Assembly (NCBI GenBank): GCA_963706685.1
Contig: CAVPMY010000005.1
Span: 434,001-498,000 of the forward strand
Origin: CADEEN01 sp963706685
GTDB taxonomy: Bacteria > Pseudomonadota > Gammaproteobacteria > Burkholderiales > Burkholderiaceae_C
Length of the DNA: 64,000 nucleotides
Direction of reading: 5' to 3'
Below are positions 8,301 to 17,127 of the stretch, piece after piece. The notes under the pieces are model-generated. The model saw only the letters and a list, made by a program, of their open reading frames with translations. It ran no database searches and was not told the origin of the DNA. Position 1 is the stretch's first letter. Each line of letters begins with the position of its first letter. Position numbers and translations under genes: made by a program.

Positions 8301-9704
8301 TTGAATCGTCGCGTTGCCTTGGACGTCAAGCCGCTGTGGACCGACGCCAAGGTGCTGTTGCTGGCTGCCGCGCTGGCGGCTGCCGTGCTGGTTTCCGCCG
8401 AGTGGTCCTATCGGGCAGCACTCCAGACCCTGGCCGGTTTGAGCCAGCGCAGCACGGTGCGCGCCGCCACGGAGACCGTGATCCGGCGACTGGTTGACGC
8501 CGAATCCGCGCAGCGCGGCTACCTGCTCACCGGCCGCCCGGACTACCTGATGCCCTACCGCGACGCCGACGCCGACGTCACGCGGTCGTTGGCCGCAATC
8601 CATGACCACTACGCGGGCGATGCGCAACTGGCGCTGAAATTCGAGGAACTGTCCAAGCGCAGCCTGGAAAAACTTTCGGAGATGGCCACCAGCATCGCTC
8701 AGTACGACGCCGGTCAGACCGAGCAATGGCAGGCCCTGCTGCTCAGCGACATCGGGCGCGAGAAGATGGTCGCCGCCCGCGCCGCGGCCACCGTCCTGCG
8801 CGACGCTGAAGAGCGCAACATCGAAGACGACCGCAGACTGATCAATGACACGCTCGAACGGGGGCGTCTAGCGGTGCATGCCACGACCCTGCTGGCGCTG
8901 ATCTGGCTGATCTTCTTCCTGCGCAAGAACAAGGCGCTGCGCGAGGCGCTGCGCGTGCATGCGCAAGACCTGTCGGGGCAGCGCGACACGCTGGAGCGAG
9001 CGGCCGCAGCGCGCTCGGCCGAACTGCGCGAACTCAACGTGCACCTGCAGGACGTGCGCGAGGTCGAACGCAGCAAGCTGGCGCGGCTGTTGCACGACGA
9101 AATGGGCGCGCTGCTGACGGCCGCCAAGCTCGACATCACCCGGCTGTGGCGCGCGATGCAACAGCCGCGGACATCCGCAGCCGACGTTGAGGAGCGGCTG
9201 CAACACCTGAGCCGCATGATCGAGGAAGGCGTGGCGCTGAAGCGCCGCATCACCACGGAGCTGTCGCCGCATGCGCTGCACAACCTGGGCCTGAAGGCAG
9301 CGCTGGAGTTCCTGGCCGCCGAGTTCGGCCGCCGCACCGACGTCATGGTGAAGGTCGACGTCGAGGACCTGCCGCTCGCCGACTCGCCGCGCATCGCGAT
9401 CTATCGCCTCATCGAGGAATGCCTGGCCAACGTGGAGCAGCATGCGCAGGCCGCAACGGCCAGCATCCTCGTACGCCAGATCGAGTCGCAAGTGTTGGTG
9501 CAGGTGCGCGATGCGGGGCGCGGCTTCGACCCGGAGCAGGTGCCGGAAAAGCGCCACGGCCTGTACCGGTTGCGGCAACGCTTCGAGGCCCTCGGCGGGC
9601 GGCTGGTCGTCGTCAGCGCGCCCGGGCGGGGCACCGAAGTCGAAGGTCGGTTGCCTGCCAAGGCGCCGGGTTTGGACGCTTCGATGGAGGCGACGCCGGC
9701 GTGA
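8301..9704 (+). CDS. CHASE3-domain sensor histidine kinase (HisKA_3 type)
   Basis: 467 aa from a TTG start. TM1 is near 17-37 and TM2 near 190-207; between them lies a periplasmic CHASE3 domain with its signature DAESAQRGYLLTGRPDYL. A coiled linker follows, then HisKA_3 with the phospho-acceptor in RLLHDEMGALLTAAKLDI, and an HATPase_c domain (EECLANVEQHAQA, DAGRGFDPEQ, GLYRLRQRFEALGG). This subclass normally signals to NarL-type regulators, and the only one here is 4.3 kb away (3358-3996), but a lone receiver is directly upstream. The kinase at 15677 is a paralogue. Confidence 0.9.
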   Translation: MNRRVALDVKPLWTDAKVLLLAAALAAAVLVSAEWSYRAALQTLAGLSQRSTVRAATETVIRRLVDAESAQRGYLLTGRPDYLMPYRDADADVTRSLAAIHDHYAGDAQLALKFEELSKRSLEKLSEMATSIAQYDAGQTEQWQALLLSDIGREKMVAARAAATVLRDAEERNIEDDRRLINDTLERGRLAVHATTLLALIWLIFFLRKNKALREALRVHAQDLSGQRDTLERAAAARSAELRELNVHLQDVREVERSKLARLLHDEMGALLTAAKLDITRLWRAMQQPRTSAADVEERLQHLSRMIEEGVALKRRITTELSPHALHNLGLKAALEFLAAEFGRRTDVMVKVDVEDLPLADSPRIAIYRLIEECLANVEQHAQAATASILVRQIESQVLVQVRDAGRGFDPEQVPEKRHGLYRLRQRFEALGGRLVVVSAPGRGTEVEGRLPAKAPGLDASMEATPA

Positions 9705-9716
9705 GCAGGACCGCGG

Positions 9717-9992
9717 CTACAGCGCAGCCTGCACTGCGATGACGGCGCTCAGGCAGGCGCAAACCTGCAGCAGCGCGGCACGCCAGTTGCGGCGCGGGTC
9801 CAGTCCGAAGCGCGGCCCCAGCACCGCCAACCACATGACGGCCAGCAGGCTCAGCAGATCGGTTCGCGTCATGCCGGGGTCGACTCGCGCGGCCAGTGCA
9901 GCCAGGAACATCCACAGGCCGATGGCGAGCACGCTGGCCGACGTGAACTCCCAAAACGCAGGCCGGCGAACCTCGATGCGAAAAACCTTCAC
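9717..9992 (-). CDS. Small membrane protein (91 aa)
   Basis: Starts at a GTG with GGAG 7 nt upstream (MKVFRIEVRRPAFWEFTSAS). Hydrophobic segments near 18-36, 45-60 and 72-90 suggest two or three membrane helices. No family recognised. It is convergent with the CHASE3 kinase, 12 bp apart. The frame could start further upstream, but that part lacks a ribosome site and has skewed composition. Confidence 0.5.
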   Translation of the reverse strand: MKVFRIEVRRPAFWEFTSASVLAIGLWMFLAALAARVDPGMTRTDLLSLLAVMWLAVLGPRFGLDPRRNWRAALLQVCACLSAVIAVQAAL

Positions 9993-10135
9993 GACTGACT
10001 CCGTAGAGAACCGATGGTCAGAGCTTATGAGTCGCATCGCCGAGACGCGCGCCGCGGCCTGGCGCTGGTTGCCTCGCACGTGACGGAGTTCTCGGCGCTC
10101 GAGCCTTTGGGTCGCGCGCAACCGGCGCTGCGCGT

Positions 10136-10939
10136 TCAGACCAGCGGCCGTGCCGGCGGCTTGCCATCACCATAGAGGTCGGCCAGGCGAGCCAGCGCGT
10201 GCGGATCGAGCAGTTGCAAACGGCCGTCGCGGATGCGAAACAGACCGCGCCGCTCCAGTTTGCGCAGCGTCTTGTTGGTGTGGGCCAGCGACAGCCCCAG
10301 CGCATCGGCCAGGTGCTGCTGTGTCGGCGGAAACGGTACGCCCTTGCCACGTTCTGCGCCCTCTGCGCCCTCTGCGCCGTCATCTTCGCCGTCTTTTTCG
10401 CCGTGGCCGCGCAATGCCGCCGCGCGCTTGTACAACAGGATCAGCGACGTCGCCACCCGTTCTTCGGCACTGCGACGGCCCAGCGAGAGCAGGTTGTCGT
10501 CGACCAGCGATTCCTCGTGTGCGGTCAGCCAGGTGATGTTGAAGCCCATCGACGGCTGGTGTCGGTGAAGCTCCCACAGCGCGTTGCGGTCGAACACGCA
10601 CAGACGCGTCGGCGTCAACGTCACCACGCCATGAGCCGCCGCATCGCTCATCTTCTGCTGCACGCCGATGAAATCGCCGGCGAGCAGGAAGTTGAGGATC
10701 TGCCGCCGGCCGTCGCTCAAGGTCTTGAAACGGTAGGCCCAGCCCTCGAGCAAGGTGAACAGCCGCGTGTCGACCTGGCCCTCGTGGATCAATGTTTCGC
10801 CGGACTCGAGCGTGATCTCGCGCTGCTTGAGAAACTGCACCAGCGCCAGTTCTTCCTCAGTGTGAGGCAGAAACAGCGGCAGAGCGCGCAAGGGGCAATC
10901 GATGCAGGCGGTCGCAGTCACGGACACGGACACGGACAC
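10136..10939 (-). CDS. Crp/Fnr-family transcriptional regulator
   Basis: About 267 aa. A short N-terminal segment with ACIDCPLRALPLF recalls an FNR cysteine pair, followed by a cyclic-nucleotide-binding-like beta-barrel (about 35-140: ESGETLIHEGQVDTRLFTLL ... LNFLLAGDFIGVQ) and a C-terminal winged helix (PPTQQHLADALGLSLAHTNK). Too few N-terminal cysteines are present for a classical [4Fe-4S] FNR. A linker insert, rich in Glu/Gly/Ala, comes from a 9-bp tandem repeat. The start region is a hexamer repeat, GTGTCC, giving several tandem GTG codons; the one used here is 7 nt after AAGGAG. Confidence 0.88.
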   Translation of the reverse strand: MSVSVSVTATACIDCPLRALPLFLPHTEEELALVQFLKQREITLESGETLIHEGQVDTRLFTLLEGWAYRFKTLSDGRRQILNFLLAGDFIGVQQKMSDAAAHGVVTLTPTRLCVFDRNALWELHRHQPSMGFNITWLTAHEESLVDDNLLSLGRRSAEERVATSLILLYKRAAALRGHGEKDGEDDGAEGAEGAERGKGVPFPPTQQHLADALGLSLAHTNKTLRKLERRGLFRIRDGRLQLLDPHALARLADLYGDGKPPARPLV

Positions 10940-10945
10940 GGACAG
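10922..10945 (-). repeat. Hexanucleotide repeat (GTGTCC) at the Crp/Fnr start codon
   Basis: Four consecutive units of CGGACA on the plus strand, that is GTGTCC on the coding strand, the last imperfect. Each unit contains an in-frame GTG that could serve as start, so copy-number change would alter start spacing or N-terminal Val-Ser length without shifting the frame. Confidence 0.7.
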
Positions 10946-11099
10946 TCTCCTTGCCACCAGCTCGATGGTGCTGCAGTGTACGCAGACCGTCGTTGCCCTC
11001 GTCGCGGCCTGCCTGCTGTCCTACGTGGGCATGCGACGCTGCCCCACGAGGGGCCTTCAACGGCGCGCACAAGATCGTGCGACGCCAACAGGAGACCCC

Positions 11100-11483
11100 A
11101 TGAAGCAAATCACGATCGCCGCTGCATTGGCTTTGGCAGCCTGCACGGTTGCCGCCAAGCTGCCGCCCGCATCGGCAGATGCCAAAGACAAAGCCGCCGA
11201 AGCCGCCGCGCGCGCCGGCTGGAACGAAAAGGTCGCGCTCTACCAGTTGTGCAAGGCACAGGATCGGATCGCCGCGGACTACCGGCAACGCACCGCCAAA
11301 GCGGCTGCCAGCGCCCAGACAAACACCCCGCCGTGCACCGATCCCGGCCCCTTCAGCTATGCGCCTGCCGAGCAAAAGCCGCTCGAAGCCGCCGGCGCTC
11401 ACTCGCCCCCGGCCACTGCAGCCACGCCACCCAATACCGCGACGCCCAGCGCGCAGACCAAGGACGGCTCCAAAAAACCCTGA
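11100..11483 (+). CDS. Putative exported/lipoprotein, hypothetical (127 aa)
   Basis: MKQITIAAALALAACTVAAK is a signal peptide with a possible lipobox (LAAC at about residue 15). The mature part is rich in Ala/Lys/Pro with two separated cysteines (YQLCKAQD, TPPCTDPGPF) and a Pro/Thr/Ala tail. AGGAGA sits 6 nt before the ATG. No family recognised. It is divergent from the Crp/Fnr gene, with a TCCTACR box (11019) in between. Confidence 0.65.
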   Translation: MKQITIAAALALAACTVAAKLPPASADAKDKAAEAAARAGWNEKVALYQLCKAQDRIAADYRQRTAKAAASAQTNTPPCTDPGPFSYAPAEQKPLEAAGAHSPPATAATPPNTATPSAQTKDGSKKP

Positions 11484-12922
11484 GCTTCGTCCACTGCGTG
11501 CGGGCGATCTACTCCTGACGCGCCGTGGGGCTGAGGATGTCCTCGTCGCCGGCCTTGCTGTCGTCCTCGATCTGGCGCGCCAGGTCGTCGCTGGGGGCGA
11601 TGTCGACGGCTTGCGTCGCCTCGCCACGGGGCGCGGCGCCTGGCGGACGGCTCCGCAGACGCGCTCGGCGCCGGCCCGACCTGCGCGGCCGCACGATCAA
11701 GGCGCAGGTTGTAGATCGGCTCGGGCATGACGATGCCGGCGCGGTCGAAGGCCAGCTTGACAAGACGAATGGACTCGCTGCGAACCTTGTTGAAGTCAGC
11801 ATGCGCCTGGTCCACCCAGCCGAAGATGCGCAAGATGACATTCGACTCGCCGAGCTCCATCACGCTGCAGTACGGCGCGGGATCCTGCAGCACGCCGTTC
11901 ATGTGCAGCAGCGTGGTCGCCGCCAGCGCCTGTGCCTGGGCCAGATCCTGCTCGGTGTCGACGCCGACATCGAACTCATAGCGTCGCTTCGGGTTGCGCG
12001 TGAAATTGACGATGACGGCCTTGTAGACCTTGGCATTCGGGATCCGCGTGTGGTTGCCATCGAGCGTCATCAGAATGGTCGCTCGCGCGGTCAGGCGCAG
12101 GACGCGGCCTTCGCAACCATCGACGCTGACATGGTCGTTGCGCGCGAACGGTTGGCGCAGACTGAGCAGCAGGCTCGCCACGTAGTTCTCGACGGTGTCG
12201 CGCATGGCAAACCCGATGGCCAATCCGAACACGCCGGCGGCTCCCAATACCGTGCCCACCAGCGTCGTCGCATCGAGCACCTCGAGCGCCAGCAACAGTC
12301 CGGCACCGACGAAACCGGCGCGAACGCCCTGGCTTGCCAGGTCGCGCATGAACGGATTGCGGGCAAAGCGGCGCCCGATCCAGGCACTCTCGGCGACGCG
12401 CCCGGCCACCCACCAGAACAGTGCCAACACGACCATCGCCACGCCCAGCAGCGGCAGGTAGGCGACGAACTGCTGCAGCTGCGCGACAACGCGCTGCAGT
12501 GTTTGCGACAAGCGTTGCTGCAGGTCGTACGACTCCGCGATCCGGTCCTGCACGTCGACAACGCTTTCCACGCGCCGCGCCAAGGACATGGCCTGCTGGC
12601 GAGCCGACTGGGACGAAACCGTCCCTGACAAGGTGACGACGCCAGCCCGCACGGCGACCTGCACGCCCGACAACGGCTCGACCTCGGCAAACAACTGCTC
12701 GATACGCCGCTCGATCCGTGAATCGCTGCGTGCGTCGGAGGCAACGCCGATCGTGGTCGGGATCGACGCTGCACCTTCGGCAGGCGCCGGCGCGTCGGCC
12801 GCACCGGCGGTCGAAGCAACGACGGCGCCAACGCACAGGCCTGCGATCACCAGCCATTGCCGCCCCCACCAACGCCGGCGCCAGACAGGTTGCCGGCAGG
12901 GCTGTTGGACGGACAGGTTCAT
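11399..12922 (-). CDS. MscS-family mechanosensitive channel with N-terminal BON domain
   Basis: A signal/first helix (about 18-42) is followed by a periplasmic BON domain (about 67-125: RRIEQLFAEVEPLSGVQVAV ... VVTLSGTVSS), then membrane helices and the MscS pore/beta region (FGLAIGFAMRDTVENYVASL). ATG at 12922 overlaps the stop of the DUF2254 gene (ATGA). The reading frame as given runs to 11399, overlapping the convergent gene. Near 11640 a more natural C-terminus continues in another frame (IAPSDDLARQIEDDSKAGDE ... ILSPTARQE, stop 11509), so a one-base shift is likely and the last 80 or so residues of this frame are probably not real. Confidence 0.88.
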   Translation of the reverse strand: MNLSVQQPCRQPVWRRRWWGRQWLVIAGLCVGAVVASTAGAADAPAPAEGAASIPTTIGVASDARSDSRIERRIEQLFAEVEPLSGVQVAVRAGVVTLSGTVSSQSARQQAMSLARRVESVVDVQDRIAESYDLQQRLSQTLQRVVAQLQQFVAYLPLLGVAMVVLALFWWVAGRVAESAWIGRRFARNPFMRDLASQGVRAGFVGAGLLLALEVLDATTLVGTVLGAAGVFGLAIGFAMRDTVENYVASLLLSLRQPFARNDHVSVDGCEGRVLRLTARATILMTLDGNHTRIPNAKVYKAVIVNFTRNPKRRYEFDVGVDTEQDLAQAQALAATTLLHMNGVLQDPAPYCSVMELGESNVILRIFGWVDQAHADFNKVRSESIRLVKLAFDRAGIVMPEPIYNLRLDRAAAQVGPAPSASAEPSARRRAPWRGDASRRHRPQRRPGAPDRGRQQGRRRGHPQPHGASGVDRPHAVDEAQGFLEPSLVCALGVAVLGGVAAVAGGE

Positions 12923-14274
12923 GCCTTGGTCCGCTGGAGCGCCGAAATGACGCGGCGGCACGCGTCTTCGACGCGTTGGCGGTCGCGGATCTCGTGCAGG
13001 TCTTGAGCGCCGCGCTGGATCATCAGCGCCTGCTCGAGCAGCGCCTGTCGCTGTTCGTCGTCGTCGACCAGTTGCGCCAGATCGGCGAGCAGCAGGGCCA
13101 GCCTCACCGAGACCTGCAGGCTGCTGGCGCTGTAGTTGCGAATCGGATCGAAGGTTGCATCGAGCAATGACTTGAAGGTGTCCGCGCGCGCGACGACCAA
13201 CCGCGGCTTGCCCGATGCGTCGAAGCGCACCGGCGAGGGTGTGCGCCTTTGCGCCAGCTGGCCCAGCGCATTGCCCAGGCGGTCGATGCAGGCCTCGGCG
13301 GTGCTGGGGTCATTGATGCCCGGCGACATCGCACGTTGTGCAATCTCGACGAGCTGGTTGATCAGGAACTTCACGTCCTGCACCGGTGTTCGCACCGCGC
13401 CGATGCCGATCGTTGCCTGCAACTGCTCGCACAGCGTGTCGGTGCACTGCGCCTGCGGCCAGATGCGGGCCATCGCGGTGCCGGCGATCACATGGTCACC
13501 GGGGCGGCGTTCGAGGCCGATGACAACGTCGGCCCGGGTCGCGAGTTCCACCAGCGCCTCGGCGTCGACATGCAGAACGTAGCCCGACGCGCAAGCACGA
13601 ACCACCGCACCGGTGGCGGCGGTCATGACCGGCAGCGTCCGCGCCTGGGCGTCGTCGGGCACGTCGGCGCCGACCTGCTGCGGGAACAGCGCCTCGATCG
13701 CCTGCTCGAGCTCGTCGCCCACCACGGCAATCACTTCGGGTGCCTGGATCGTCGTCGCCACATGGTGAATGAAGTAGATCAGCACGCCCAGGCTGGCCAG
13801 CGCCAGTGCCAGCGCGGCAGTCACCGAGGCCTTGGGGACGAACGGCACGCCCCCGCCAGCGTTGACCACGCCCAGCACGACGATGCAGAACGCAAACGTG
13901 GCAATGAACATGCCCAGCGAGAGCTGGGTGCCGCGGTCGCGCATGAAGGTGCGCAGCAATCGCGGACCCAACTGGCCAGCCGCCAGAGACAGCGCGACGA
14001 TCGTGATCGAGAACACGGTGGCTGCGATCGTGATCATCGAGCCCGCGATCGTGGCCAGCAGCGAGCGTGCACCGTCGGCGCCGGCGCCGAACAGCCAGGT
14101 GGCGCCGAAGGCATCGGTGACCCTTGCCAGATGCTGTTGCCTGCCGATCCATCCCGACTGGTCGAGAAGGATCGCAGCCTGCGCCAGCGCCACCGCCATC
14201 GATGTCATCAGGACCGGCCAGAACCACAGGCTCGAACGTATCGAGTCCACGAAGGCGTGCAGTCGTTGGAACAT
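12919..14274 (-). CDS. DUF2254 membrane protein
   Basis: 451 aa. Hydrophobic helices are near 15-37, 70-95, 118-142 and 150-170, then a large soluble domain. The early segment SMITIAATVFSITIVALSLA with the following QLGPRLLRTFMRD is characteristic of DUF2254, whose function is unknown. Its stop overlaps the start of the MscS gene, implying translational coupling and perhaps a shared role in membrane-tension stress. Confidence 0.85.
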   Translation of the reverse strand: MFQRLHAFVDSIRSSLWFWPVLMTSMAVALAQAAILLDQSGWIGRQQHLARVTDAFGATWLFGAGADGARSLLATIAGSMITIAATVFSITIVALSLAAGQLGPRLLRTFMRDRGTQLSLGMFIATFAFCIVVLGVVNAGGGVPFVPKASVTAALALALASLGVLIYFIHHVATTIQAPEVIAVVGDELEQAIEALFPQQVGADVPDDAQARTLPVMTAATGAVVRACASGYVLHVDAEALVELATRADVVIGLERRPGDHVIAGTAMARIWPQAQCTDTLCEQLQATIGIGAVRTPVQDVKFLINQLVEIAQRAMSPGINDPSTAEACIDRLGNALGQLAQRRTPSPVRFDASGKPRLVVARADTFKSLLDATFDPIRNYSASSLQVSVRLALLLADLAQLVDDDEQRQALLEQALMIQRGAQDLHEIRDRQRVEDACRRVISALQRTKA

Positions 14275-14424
14275 GTTGTTCTATGTAGTACGTGCAGGCG
14301 GGTCATTGTGGCGCGTCGATCACTTCTTGCGGCGCCAGTGGATATCGCCGGCAGCCACCGAGGCCCCAACGCCGGTGGCCAGCACAGCCGAGACCACGTG
14401 ATCACGCTGCGCTCACGGCATGTG

Positions 14425-14455
14425 CATAGGTGTTACCCGAGCGCCGCACCCTATG
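14425..14455. promoter_or_regulatory. Inverted repeat between DUF2254 and BLUF genes
   Basis: CATAGG-N19-CCTATG lies in the 255-bp divergent intergenic region. Its core (TAGG/CCTA) resembles the GTAGG/CCTAC arms elsewhere, though the spacing differs. It may be an operator for either divergent unit. Confidence 0.25.
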
Positions 14456-14529
14456 TGAATTCACAACGACGGGCGGCACGACCCCATCTAACCTCAGCAC
14501 CCCTTTGACCTCCACGCGGGGTAACAACA

Positions 14530-14988
14530 GTGGCCTTCGAAGAACTGCACCTGGCCTATTTCAGCCGCCTGGCACCTCATTGCGACTACAGAGCGTTCGG
14601 CGCCATCAGCCGGACGGCGCGCGCGCGCAACGCGCAGGCGGGCATTGCCGGCATCCTGCTGTTTGATGGCGAACGCTTCTTCCAGTGGCTCTACGGCAGA
14701 CCCGCCGCGACGTCGCGGCTGATGGGTGCCATTCGGCTCGACCGGCGCCACACCGACCTCTCTGTTCGCCTCGAAGCCCTGCTGCCGGCCATCGACTTCG
14801 ATGCGACCTGGCGCGCCGGCTTCGTCGACGCGCAGGCGTTGGATGAAGTGGCTGCGATCGGTCGCGGCGACGGCGCGCAGTTGCTGGCGGCGATTGCGCA
14901 ACTGATGGCGCACGCCGACTTGGAGCCGCCCCTGGCCATCTCGGCGCTGCGCGCACGGCGATCGAAATCCGGCTGCGACATGGCTTGA
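14530..14988 (+). CDS. BLUF-domain blue-light sensor
   Basis: 152 aa from a GTG start. Residues 1-95 match the FAD-binding BLUF fold: the flavin-contacting Tyr in LAYFSRLA, Asn in ARARNAQAGIAGILLFDG and Gln in RFFQWLYGRP are all present, so photochemistry is plausible. The remaining 55 residues are helical and match no output domain I recognise, so it is a short BLUF protein that would act by protein-protein contact. It stands alone between DUF2254 and a small gene. Confidence 0.85.
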   Translation: MAFEELHLAYFSRLAPHCDYRAFGAISRTARARNAQAGIAGILLFDGERFFQWLYGRPAATSRLMGAIRLDRRHTDLSVRLEALLPAIDFDATWRAGFVDAQALDEVAAIGRGDGAQLLAAIAQLMAHADLEPPLAISALRARRSKSGCDMA

Positions 14989-15156
14989 GCGTCTGCGGGC
15001 AGCACGGCCCGCCGACCCTTGGAGGGCAACCGGTACGTGCTGTCCTACGTGACGTGCCGCGATCGGCCGACACCTGCGCGCAGCGCTGACGCCGATAGTT
15101 TTAAACAGGCCCGCCGCACGATGCCCCGGGCGAACAGAAATTCCAAAGGAGTCGTC

Positions 15157-15402
15157 ATGAATCCGGCTTTGTCACCATCATTCGCTCTTTGCTACCCCTC
15201 GTTGCATCACCCCGGCCGTGGCCTCAGTTTTCCCTGCGATGAGTGCGGCTCGATCGATCTCGATCGACTGCCCGAGCGCGCACGCAACAACTATTTCGCG
15301 GCCCGCGCCTTGCTCGGACGCGACTACGCGCACCCGCAGATCGAATTGACCATGTCGGCCGACCTCGAACTTTCGATGCCTGCCACCGCCGCCGCGGCGT
15401 GA
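15157..15402 (+). CDS. Small hypothetical protein with C-x2-C motif (81 aa)
   Basis: Start chosen by AAAGGAG 6 nt upstream. The segment PCDECGSIDLDRLPERARNN carries a Cys pair, but a second pair for a zinc ribbon is absent. The C-terminus is Ala/Thr-rich. No function known. A TCCTACR box lies about 109 bp upstream, sharing the 14-mer TGCTGTCCTACGTG with the box before the 127-aa exported protein. Confidence 0.6.
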   Translation: MNPALSPSFALCYPSLHHPGRGLSFPCDECGSIDLDRLPERARNNYFAARALLGRDYAHPQIELTMSADLELSMPATAAAA

Positions 15403-15676
15403 TCGCATGAACAAGAAGACCCCAGGCCACGAGCGTCGCGATGGCGTCAGGCCCGAGCGCGATCGCGCCGACAACGAACCCCATCCCAACCGCGATACGC
15501 GGCGTGAGCAGCACCAGCACCCGGGGCGCCCAGCAGTCACCCGCGGTTGTCTGCGCGCCGAGCGCGCTGCGATTCTGTCGCGTGGGACGTGGCATTCGAC
15601 GCCTGGCGGCAACGGCAACACCGCGCCATGGTTAAGCTCGGGGCGTGAACACAGCCCGGCTGTTGGTGGGAATCAT

Positions 15677-17011
15677 TTGATCAAGAGCTCGTTCGAGCAG
15701 GCGGCGCGCACGCGCTGGGCGATGCCTGTGGTGATCGCCCTGGCGGCGGCAGCCATGGCGGTCAATGAATGGACCTACCAGCACACCAAGCGCGCGCTCG
15801 ACCACAACATCGCGCTGGCCGACGCGCGCATCGAGACCACGAAGGCTCGGCAGATCCTGACCGAGATGGAAGCCGCCGCACGGGCGCTGCTGGCCAGCGG
15901 CAGCACGGCCGACCGGCAACGCTTCGAAAAGGCGGCAAGCGAGCTGCCGCAAGTGGAACGCAAGGCCCTGGCATTGATCGCCAAGGTGGACCCGCACGGT
16001 GTGGTGGCCGTTGACGGCGTGCGCAGCCAGACGCAAGAGCAGTCCCAGCGCCTGCGTGCCTGGGTTGACGCGGCCCCTGCAGCCGGCAGCGCTGAAGCGC
16101 AACAGGGCGGCGGCGAGGTCAGCCGCATCGGCATCACCGAACTGAAGCACGCGTTCGACGACATGCTCGACCAGGCCGCAGCCATCCAGCAACATGCGAG
16201 GGTCACGCTGTACGACGCCTTCCTGTTCAGCCGCGTCGCCGTGCACGCATTGTTGCTGCTGTCGCTGCTCACGTTCTATCTGTTTGCGCGGCAGCTGCGC
16301 CGCTCCGACGCGCAGCGCGCGCTGGACAACCAACGCCTGGAGCGCGAGATCGGCGAGCGAACCGCCGAGCTGCGAGACCTGGCCAGGCATCTGGTGACAG
16401 TGCGCGAAGACGAGCGCGCCCGGCTGGCGCGCGAGTTGCATGACGAGATGGGTGGCCTGTTGACGGCCATGAAGCTCGAACTGGCGCGATTGCGCCGCGT
16501 GCAGCAACTGCCCCAGGACGCGCTGGACCGTGCGAGCGGCATCGAGGGCCGGCTCAACGACGGCATCGCGCTGAAGCGCCGCATCATCGAGAACCTGCGC
16601 CCCTCGTCGCTGGACCAGCTCGGTTTGAAGGTCGCGCTCGAAGCGCTGTGTGCCGAGTCCTCGGCCATGATCGGCATTCCTGTGCATGCCGAACTCGAGG
16701 ATGTACCGTTGGCCAACAAGGATGCCGAACTGACGCTGTACCGCTTGGTGCAGGAGTCGCTGACCAACATTGCCAAGTACGCCCAGGCGCGCGAGGTCCG
16801 GGTCAGCCTGCAGCGCAGCGCCGACGGCGACGTCAGCTTGACAGTGCGCGACGACGGCCGCGGCTTCGATCCGGACAACGTCAATGCGGGGCATCATGGC
16901 CTGTTGGGGATGCGCATTCGCCTGGAGGCCTACGAGGGTTCATTGCGGGTCGACAGTGCGCCCGGCAATGGCACACGGATCGTGGCGACGATGCCAGTGG
17001 CGCCTGCGTAG
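15677..17011 (+). CDS. Sensor histidine kinase, HisKA_3 type
   Basis: 444 aa from a TTG start (LIKSSFEQAARTRWAMPVV); the start is uncertain. Helices lie near 14-32 and 193-215 with a periplasmic, CHASE3-like all-helical sensor between. HisKA_3 follows with the phosphorylated His in RELHDEMGGLLTAMKLELAR and HATPase_c with ESLTNIAKYAQA and DDGRGFDPDN. It is a paralogue of the kinase at 8301 but has no receiver beside it, so it is an orphan; the NarL-type regulator at 3358 is a candidate partner. Confidence 0.88.
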   Translation: MIKSSFEQAARTRWAMPVVIALAAAAMAVNEWTYQHTKRALDHNIALADARIETTKARQILTEMEAAARALLASGSTADRQRFEKAASELPQVERKALALIAKVDPHGVVAVDGVRSQTQEQSQRLRAWVDAAPAAGSAEAQQGGGEVSRIGITELKHAFDDMLDQAAAIQQHARVTLYDAFLFSRVAVHALLLLSLLTFYLFARQLRRSDAQRALDNQRLEREIGERTAELRDLARHLVTVREDERARLARELHDEMGGLLTAMKLELARLRRVQQLPQDALDRASGIEGRLNDGIALKRRIIENLRPSSLDQLGLKVALEALCAESSAMIGIPVHAELEDVPLANKDAELTLYRLVQESLTNIAKYAQAREVRVSLQRSADGDVSLTVRDDGRGFDPDNVNAGHHGLLGMRIRLEAYEGSLRVDSAPGNGTRIVATMPVAPA

Positions 17012-17127
17012 TTTCCGTTTCCAGGCGTCCTACACGCTGCATCGGCCCGCACCGACACGCATCCCGACCTGGATGAACCACGATGGTTGGGTTCGCGGCC
17101 CCGCGCCGCGGCTGAAGGGAAATCCTC

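Noticed and set aside
14320..14405. Short minus-strand peptide frames upstream of DUF2254
   Set aside because: At most 25 codons from a GTG, no ribosome site, in the divergent regulatory region.
15224..15595. Minus-strand frame with two hydrophobic stretches between the 81-aa gene and the kinase
   Set aside because: Overlaps the 81-aa gene that has a strong ribosome site; no family recognised. It could be a small membrane protein, but support is too weak.
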